Shown here: piece after piece, positions 8,758 through 12,201 of the stretch
Position numbering within the stretch: position 1 is the first letter of the stretch
How the letters are laid out: every line of letters starts with the position of its first letter
From: a bacterium
GTDB lineage: Bacteria; Patescibacteriota; Minisyncoccia; Minisyncoccales; PWPS01
Direction of reading: 5' to 3'
Length of the DNA stretch: 12,201 bases
Assembly (NCBI GenBank): GCA_018400895.1
Contig: JAGYLR010000017.1
Coordinates: 1 to 12,201, forward strand
Position numbers and translations under genes: made by a program
The notes under the pieces: model-generated
What the model was told of the DNA's origin: nothing
The model's database searches: none
Seen by the model: the letters and a program-made list of their open reading frames with translations, nothing else

Positions 8758-8787
8758 TTGAATTTATTTATAATTTTATCTTATTAT
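8758..8787 (+). promoter_or_regulatory. Candidate promoter for smpB
   Basis: A -35-like TTGAAT (8758-8763) and a -10-like TATTAT (8782-8787) are separated by 18 nt. Transcription would begin about 30 nt before the smpB ATG. The region is very AT-rich, so chance matches are likely. No Shine-Dalgarno precedes the ATG at 8826. Confidence 0.35.
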
Positions 8788-8801
8788 AGGCGTATTGTCC
8801 A
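8773..8801 (-). promoter_or_regulatory. Candidate promoter for the argS operon
   Basis: On the minus strand, TGGACA (8801-8796) and TAAAAT (8778-8773) are 17 nt apart, matching sigma-70 spacing. It overlaps the plus-strand smpB promoter candidate, so the two directions may compete for polymerase. It would give argS a leader of about 80 nt containing the inverted-repeat arm. Confidence 0.4.
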
Positions 8802-8825
8802 TTTTATGTTAAAATTAATTTCACT

Positions 8826-9200
8826 ATGCTAATAAAGAATAAAAAAGCATTTTTTGATTATCATATTCTGGAAAAGATAGAAGCAGGAATACAATTATTT
8901 GGATACGAGGTAAAAGCAGTACGCCAAGGAAAAGTATCTTTGCCAGGATCTTATATCTCTATAAAAAGTGGGGAAGTTTTTCTATTAAACTGTGATGTTG
9001 CTCCTTATCAGGTAAATAACACTCCTTCTAATTATGACAGAAAAAGAGAACGAAAATTACTTTTAAATAGAAAAGAGATAAATAAATTAATTGGCTTACT
9101 TGATGAAAAAGGAACTACTCTTATTCCAACTTCAATGTACAACAAAAACGGATTGATAAAGCTAGAGATAGGAGTAGCTAAGGAAAAAGAAGTGGGATAA
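8826..9200 (+). CDS. smpB: SmpB, tmRNA-binding protein, truncated by an in-frame stop
   Basis: SmpB binds the tRNA-like domain of tmRNA and brings it to stalled ribosomes. The OB-fold core is intact: NKKAFFDYHILEKIEAGIQLFGYEVKAVRQGKVSL, then GSYISIKSGEVFLLNC, YDRKRERKLLLNRKEI and a C-terminal LIPTSMYNKNGLIKLEIGVAK. The frame ends at UAA 9198-9200 after 124 residues, whereas SmpB is usually about 145-160. The missing tail is visible just downstream in the same frame (REAIKRRDINRRMKDI), with a stop at 9267-9269 that would give 147 residues. The family's usual 'KGKK.(Y/W)DKREAIK' reads KEKEVG-stop-REAIK, and KKWDK is found one frame over. Three short deletions in A or G runs would explain this. 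Confidence 0.85.
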   Translation: MLIKNKKAFFDYHILEKIEAGIQLFGYEVKAVRQGKVSLPGSYISIKSGEVFLLNCDVAPYQVNNTPSNYDRKRERKLLLNRKEINKLIGLLDEKGTTLIPTSMYNKNGLIKLEIGVAKEKEVG

Positions 9201-9269
9201 AGAGAAGCAATAAAGCGCAGAGATATTAATAGAAGAATGAAAGATATAGTTAATAAAGGAAAAATATGA
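9201..9269 (+). pseudogene. smpB: Detached coding sequence for the SmpB C-terminal tail
   Basis: This continues in frame after the premature UAA, encoding REAIKRRDINRRMKDIVNKGKI and a UGA that overlaps the next gene's ATG. The pattern 'KREAIK.RD..R' is the conserved basic tail of SmpB, which lies in the empty mRNA channel during trans-translation and is needed for tagging. Without read-through or base correction it is not translated as part of SmpB. Confidence 0.75.
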
Positions 9270-9665
9270 TGGAAAGATCTTTTGGAGCAATTATATTTCG
9301 CAAAGAAGAAGATTATCTTTATCTTCTTCTTCATTATCCCTCTCAAAATAACAACAGCTACTTTGAATTTGCTAAAGAGTCATCCAGAACAAGGAAAATA
9401 ATTAATACTGTTAAAAGGAGGTTAGAAGAAACAGCGATGATAAACCTCCAATTTTGTCCCAGGATTTAAAGAAAGAATTACTTACTTTTATATTAGAGAT
9501 GGAGAAAGAGTTTTAAAGGAGTTACCTTTTTCTTCAAAACAAAAAAGAAAGATATAACTATTTCTCATGAACACATTGGTTACAAATTTCTTTCCTTTTA
9601 AAAGAAGCACGAAACTGTTAAAATTTAAAAACTCAAAGAGGTGTTAAAAAGGCGCACAATAAATT
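9266..9665 (+). pseudogene. NUDIX hydrolase remnant with multiple frameshifts
   Basis: The gene opens at ATG 9266, overlapping the original smpB stop, with MMERSFGAIIFRKEEDYLYL and YFEFAK, a usual start for small NUDIX pyrophosphatases. The open frame then stops at 9469. In shifted frames the protein continues: FVPGFKERITYFYIRDGERVLKE (from about 9452), then FKTKKKDITISHEHIGYKF (near 9532-9588), then KNSKEVLKKAHNK (to about 9665). The NUDIX box itself is damaged: the expected REL.EE.GI reads RRLEETAMI, and the GHPEQGE-like part is out of frame. At least five indels are required, so it is non-functional as read here. The substrate of the intact ancestor cannot be told. Confidence 0.8.
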
Positions 9666-9708
9666 AACTACCACTCCTTCTCTGTTTTTAAAAAACAATA
9701 AGAGAAAT

Positions 9709-9757
9709 AAAAATGTCAAAGGTTTAAAAATGTCAAAGGTGACACCTTTGACATTTT
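9709..9757. repeat. 31-bp perfect palindrome preceded by a direct half-copy; possible bidirectional terminator
   Basis: Arms 9727-9741 (AAAATGTCAAAGGTG) and 9743-9757 are exact inverses around a single A at 9742. The 15-mer AAAAATGTCAAAGGT occurs at 9709-9723 and again at 9726-9740. A-runs on one side and T-runs on the other mean both strands give a hairpin followed by U residues. It lies between the plus-strand smpB/NUDIX pair and the minus-strand transposase, the right place for a shared terminator. Confidence 0.75.
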
Positions 9758-9778
9758 ATAATATTTATAACCAAATTT

Positions 9779-9830
9779 GTCATTCCCGCCCCCTTGTCAT
9801 TCCAAGGTTGCACCTACAGTGGCACCTATG
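9779..9830. repeat. Fragments of palindromic repeats (GTCATTCC x2 and a partial CCAAGGTTGCACC)
   Basis: GTCATTCC occurs at 9779-9786 and 9796-9803, matching the CTGGGAATGAC words of the 3291-3491 cluster in inverse. CCAAGGTTGCACCT at 9802-9815 is the left half of the palindrome found complete at 10357 and 10594, without its closing TTGG. These look like worn copies of transposase-associated repeats. Confidence 0.6.
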
Positions 9831-9859
9831 ATATTTTTACTTCGGTTAATCCTTTTATT

Positions 9860-10558
9860 TTAAATAAACTGTTTTAGTTTTCTTATCAAAAATTCTTTCT
9901 TCAAACAAACTTTTTGATGCCCTCCTTCCATTAAATATTCATTTATCAAAAACTCTCTGTTTGTAACAGAAGGAAGTTTTTATTCCCTATACAGTCCAAA
10001 TAACTTGACCATTGTATGATTCCAAATAAGCTATTGCTTTTTGAGGATCTGTTACGCCTTCTTGTTTCCAGTTTTCTTGAAACAAACTTAAAGATTAGTA
10101 AACATACCAGATAAGATAGATAAATTGTTCTGTTGTTTTAACATGAACAGCTTTAAATCTTCCTTGAAACAAAAGAACCCATTCCTTTTTCTTTCATGTC
10201 TGTAATTAAAATAGGGAACATAAGCATTGCCGAGCTTCTTCATAAAAGAAATTCCACCATCAACCAACTGCCGAACAATTAAATGATAATGATTTGGCAT
10301 AAGTGTAAATGCTAAAATCTCCACCAACAACTCCCTTTCTTTGTTACCCAAAGTGTCCAAGGTTGCACCTTGGGAATTTCTTTTTATTCTTTCTTTTATG
10401 CGTTCTTGCATTACTACAGCATTTTCATCATTACATTCGTAAAGAGAGTATATGAATCTAAATCGATCGGAGTCATCAATATAAGTATCTCTTTTTTCAA
10501 CTCCTCTATTAAAAATATGATAAATACCTCCTGTTTCAAATTTTGGATTATTCGCCAT
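9860..10558 (-). pseudogene. REP-associated (Y1, IS200-like) tyrosine transposase, frameshifted
   Basis: The natural start is ATG 10558 (MANNPKFETGGIYHIFNRGV), although the frame is open to 10648. The HUH nuclease motif is clear in LMPNHYHLIVRQL, followed by FMKKLGNAYVPYFNYRHERK. The frame then breaks and terminates at 10088. Other frames continue the protein: GRFKAVHVKTTEQFIYL, a disrupted WYVY segment where the family carries its catalytic tyrosine, ENWKQEGVTDPQKAIAYLESY, SSYLDCIGNKN, and REFLINEYLMEGGHQKVCLKKEFLIRKLKQFI ending at 9860. Most breaks look like shortened runs (for example AAA to AA, CCC to CC). The family nicks and moves single-stranded hairpin repeats. Matching hairpins lie in and beside this gene. 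Confidence 0.85.
10357..10379. repeat. Palindromic repeat inside the transposase coding region
   Basis: CCAAGGTTGCACCTTGG (10357-10373, 7-bp arms, TGC loop) followed by GAATTT. It is identical over 23 nt to 10594-10616. Within the gene it is read on the minus strand as NSQGATL between ERIKR and the LGNKERELL segment, keeping the frame open. The NSQGATL segment looks like an insertion relative to what I know of the family. Confidence 0.8.
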
Positions 10559-10593
10559 TAGTTTTATAATATACGGTTTCAAAAAAAATTCAA

Positions 10594-10616
10594 CCAAGGT
10601 TGCACCTTGGGAATTT
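10594..10616. repeat. Palindromic repeat just upstream of the transposase start
   Basis: This is the second exact copy of the 23-nt palindrome-plus-GAATTT unit, 36 nt before the transposase ATG. It also yields NSQGATL in the upstream extension of the frame, which is why the extended N terminus is not believed. A hairpin beside a Y1 transposase fits the known arrangement of REP elements around such genes. Confidence 0.8.
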
Positions 10617-10628
10617 GTTTTGTTGCTG

Positions 10629-10649
10629 TGTGCACCCCAGGGGTGCACA
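10629..10649 (-). terminator. Hairpin after rplT, probable transcript end of the infC operon
   Basis: TGTGCACCCC (10629-10638) and GGGGTGCACA (10640-10649) are perfect inverted arms around one base, extendable on one side by GC. It begins ten bases beyond the rplT stop. On the minus strand it is followed by CAGCAACAAAAC rather than a U-run, so an intrinsic terminator is not certain. It may instead be another transposase-type hairpin. Confidence 0.5.
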
Positions 10650-10658
10650 GCGGGGAAG

Positions 10659-11006
10659 TTATTTTATGGATTCTTCAACTATTTTAGTAAAAGTTTCTGG
10701 GTAAGAAACTGCAAGCTGTGAAAGTATTTTACGATCAAGCTCTATATTTTTATTTTTAAGATTGTTTATAAATTTACTATAAGTAGTATTGTTTTCTCTA
10801 CAAGCAGCATTTATTTTTATATTCCACAATCTACGCATTTCTCTCTTTTTGTTTCTTCTGTCTCTATAGGAGTAAGTCCAAGCGTGATGAAGTGCTTCTT
10901 TTGCAGCTTTATACTTAGTACTTCTACCCCAACGAAAACCTTTTGCCTCTTTCAAGACATTTTTTCTTCTTTTGTGTGATGCTGTTCCTCTTTTTACTCG
11001 GGGCAT
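10659..11006 (-). CDS. rplT: 50S ribosomal protein L20
   Basis: This 115-residue protein has the normal length and conserved sequence of L20: MPRVKRGTASHKRRKNVLKEAKGF, then YRDRRNKKREMRRLWNIKINAA, then YSKFINNLKNKNIELDRKILSQLA. L20 binds 23S rRNA early in large-subunit assembly, and in many bacteria also represses its own infC-rpmI-rplT transcript by binding the leader. It is last in the operon, 4 nt after rpmI. The ATG at 11006 has only a weak purine-rich upstream stretch. Confidence 0.97.
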   Translation of the reverse strand: MPRVKRGTASHKRRKNVLKEAKGFRWGRSTKYKAAKEALHHAWTYSYRDRRNKKREMRRLWNIKINAACRENNTTYSKFINNLKNKNIELDRKILSQLAVSYPETFTKIVEESIK

Positions 11007-11010
11007 ATCT

Positions 11011-11202
11011 TTAGTACTTTAAAAGTTGTTTAATTCTTTTTGTTTCAGAAGGATCTAACTCCGTGTAACGTCTTGATTCACGACGTTGTTTCCCACTTTT
11101 TTTTGCATTATAGTGGCCTTGACCACAAAGACGACGGAGTATTTTTCCGCTCTTTGTTGTTTTAAATCTTTTTGTAATTGATTTTCTTGTTTTTGCTTTC
11201 AT
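11011..11202 (-). CDS. rpmI: 50S ribosomal protein L35
   Basis: This 63-residue basic protein matches L35 in length and pattern: MKAKTRKSITKRFKTTKSGKILRR, a central HYNAKKS (usual H...KKS) and a C-terminal ELDPSETKRIKQLLKY. It is a component of the large ribosomal subunit. The ATG at 11202 overlaps the infC stop (ATGA), implying coupled translation. Confidence 0.96.
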   Translation of the reverse strand: MKAKTRKSITKRFKTTKSGKILRRLCGQGHYNAKKSGKQRRESRRYTELDPSETKRIKQLLKY

Positions 11203-11702
11203 TTTTTTGAAATTGTTACTGTAAGGCCCCTGGGTTCTCTAGAAATATCACCTTCAATTTTAATATCATTGTTCTCTTTTACCATCTCTATAAACTTAGC
11301 TACCTTTTCTTTTGCAACATTACCAAGTGCCTTTTCTCTTCCTCTTAAAGGCAGAATAATGCGCACTGAATCTCCTTCTTTTAAAAACTTTTCTGCCGAA
11401 CGCATTCTTATTTTCATATCGTGTTCGGATATAGAAAAACCAAGACGTACTGACTTCATTTGAGGTTTGCTAGATTTTCCTTTCTTTTTCTTTTCGGCAT
11501 AAGCGTACTTTCCAAAATCAATTATTTTGCACACTGGAGGATCGACATTATCTGTTATTTGTACAAGATCCAGTCCTCTTTCTTTTGCTATTTTTAATGC
11601 TTCTTCTGTAGAAATAACTCCGAAGTGTTCTCCGTTATCAGAAACAGCTCGCACTTCTTTTGCTCTTATCTCATTATTTGTTGAAATCTTTTTTTTCTTC
11701 AA
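11199..11702 (-). CDS. infC: Translation initiation factor IF-3, non-AUG start
   Basis: IF-3 binds the 30S subunit, keeps it apart from 50S and checks the start codon and initiator tRNA. This 167-residue protein shows the N domain (NNEIRAKEVRAV, GVISTEEALKIAKERGLDLVQI, PPVCKIIDFGKYAYA), a lysine-rich linker (about residues 71-82) and the C domain (KSVRLGFSISEHDMKIRMRSAEKFL, RGREKALGNVA, EPRGLTVTISKK). The best start is TTG at 11702; no ATG or GTG occurs in frame nearby. Rare start codons are typical of infC and allow IF-3 to repress its own synthesis. It heads infC-rpmI-rplT and overlaps rpmI by 4 nt. Confidence 0.96.
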   Translation of the reverse strand: MKKKKISTNNEIRAKEVRAVSDNGEHFGVISTEEALKIAKERGLDLVQITDNVDPPVCKIIDFGKYAYAEKKKKGKSSKPQMKSVRLGFSISEHDMKIRMRSAEKFLKEGDSVRIILPLRGREKALGNVAKEKVAKFIEMVKENNDIKIEGDISREPRGLTVTISKK

Positions 11703-11725
11703 TGTTTTTTTTATTAGTGGGATTT

Positions 11726-11762
11726 TAACGGGGTGGACCCCGTTAGTGATTACCCTAACGGG
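11726..11762 (-). promoter_or_regulatory. infC leader with two mutually exclusive hairpins
   Basis: On the minus strand, segment 1 (CCCGTTAG, 11762-11755) can pair with segment 2 (CTAACGGG, 11747-11740). Segment 2 extended (TAACGGGGT, 11745-11737) can instead pair with segment 3 (ACCCCGTTA, 11734-11726). Both stems are perfect, 8 and 9 bp, but share segment 2. The second stem ends about 24 nt before the infC start. This operon is commonly controlled in its leader by L20 or IF-3, so a switch is plausible. The pairing is visible; regulation is inference. Confidence 0.5.
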
Positions 11763-11779
11763 TGTAAAAACAAGGCGAT

Positions 11780-11812
11780 ATTATAAGTATAACATAATTA
11801 CTGTTTTAGCAA
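11780..11812 (-). promoter_or_regulatory. Candidate promoter for infC-rpmI-rplT
   Basis: On the minus strand there is TTGCTA (11812-11807), then an extended -10 TGT-TATACT (TATACT at 11791-11786, 15-nt spacing), directly followed by a second -10-like TATAAT (11785-11780). Transcription would start near 11773-11778 and include both leader hairpins. The short spacing is partly offset by the extended -10. Confidence 0.45.
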
Positions 11813-11850
11813 GTTTTGTGATATAGCTGCGGAGCAGTAATTACTAACGG

Positions 11851-12201
11851 GGTGGAGATGGGGAGGGTGAACTCCCGTCCAAAAACTTTATTTGAACCGA
11901 TCTACAAGCTTATTCCAATTTGATATAGAAGCAAGAGGCAATAAATTGAACAAAGATTCTCTTGTTCTTATTTTTTTAAATTTCGGATGTATTTGGAAAA
12001 AATAAAAACCAAAACATCCTATTCTCATTTATAACACCTACGGGGTGCAGGATTCGGATCCTACACCCCTACTCACCTATGAGAAATCGGCGAGGAGATG
12101 TGCATTAAGCGTTTGCTAATGCAGGTTCGTTTTCAAATAAGTTGGCACTTAGTTTGAAGTTGCACCTTTTAGGAGTTTGCTCTCCGCTTGCACGAAACAA
12201 A
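11851..12201 (-). ncRNA. ssrA: tmRNA (transfer-messenger RNA), 5' end outside the window
   Basis: tmRNA rescues stalled ribosomes and adds a degradation tag to the unfinished protein. The 3' tRNA-like part is clear on the minus strand: AAGCTTGTAGA, then TTTTTGGACGGGAGTTCACC, then CTCCCCATCTCCACC, ending at about 11851. The 5' side is cut, but TTTGTTTCGTGCAAGCGG resembles the early 5' region, so about 30 nt are probably missing. The tag frame is at 12146-12105. A 12-bp stem (12042-12053 with 12058-12069, loop TCGG) fits a downstream pseudoknot helix. Oddities: the T loop between GGGAG and CTCCC has 6 bases instead of 7, and the gene encodes CCC rather than CCA at its end, so tail repair would be needed. 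Confidence 0.9.
12105..12146 (-). other. tmRNA tag-peptide reading frame
   Basis: After ...AACTAAGT the resume codon GCC is followed by an open frame giving ANLFENEPALANA and UAA. The opening AN and the acidic/asparagine middle are normal for tags. The end is ALANA rather than the usual ALAA or similar. The tag's last codons sit in a hairpin (TGCATTAGC / GCTTAATGCA, loop AAAC, one bulged U), matching the helix that normally holds the tmRNA stop codon. Confidence 0.75.

Noticed and set aside
9032..9346. Minus-strand ORF of 104 codons
   Set aside because: It is antisense to smpB and the NUDIX remnant, whose plus-strand sequences are recognisable.
9266..9665. Programmed ribosomal frameshifting in the NUDIX gene or recO
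   Set aside because: Too many separate shifts in different directions are needed and the NUDIX box itself is damaged; decay or base errors fit better.
10559..10648. Extended N terminus of the transposase from 10648
   Set aside because: The extra 30 residues are translation of a palindromic repeat and terminator-like hairpin; the family start is MANNPKFETGG at 10558.
11199..11702. UGA read as glycine (recoded genetic code)
   Set aside because: UGA ends infC and argS exactly at the family's expected C termini and overlaps the next start codons, so it acts as a stop.

Overview
The window is AT-rich bacterial DNA. It uses the standard bacterial code: UGA is a true stop at the ends of infC and argS, so recoded Absconditabacteria or Gracilibacteria are excluded. 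Genes are tightly packed, often overlapping by 4-8 nt, and few starts have a recognisable Shine-Dalgarno. The isoleucyl-tRNA synthetase is of type 2, and short palindromic repeats lie beside a REP-type tyrosine transposase. Together these suggest a member of the Candidate Phyla Radiation (Patescibacteria, probably Parcubacteria-like). This placement is an inference from gene style, not a phylogeny.

Layout, mostly minus strand. Positions 1-3195 form one minus-strand unit: a recO gene broken by several frameshifts, then a membrane-anchored protein with Ig-like repeats, then an M16 zinc peptidase cut by the window start. Positions 3196-3699 are a repeat-filled spacer. Positions 3700-8684 hold argS, a histidine phosphatase and ileS in one minus-strand operon. 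A perfect 34-bp inverted repeat flanks that operon, at 3662-3695 and 8717-8750. Divergent promoters overlap at 8758-8801. Positions 8826-9665 on the plus strand hold smpB with a premature stop, then a NUDIX gene broken by frameshifts. Positions 9709-10658 contain palindromes and a decayed REP-type transposase. Positions 10659-11702 are the classic infC-rpmI-rplT operon on the minus strand. Its leader contains mutually exclusive hairpins. From 11851 to the window end lies the 3' part of tmRNA (ssrA), minus strand, including the tag reading frame.

The most striking pattern is where the damage lies. About 8.5 kb of core genes (ileS, argS, infC, rpmI, rplT, the phosphatase, the repeat protein and the peptidase) show no frame disruption. 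recO, smpB, the NUDIX gene and the transposase, about 2.2 kb in all, carry many single-base indels, mostly in homopolymers. Either these genes are decaying or the assembly has local base errors. Both parts of the trans-translation system are affected: SmpB loses its C-terminal tail, and the tmRNA has a TpsiC loop one base short and an unusual tag ending in ALANA. Reads or a close relative's genome would decide between decay and error.
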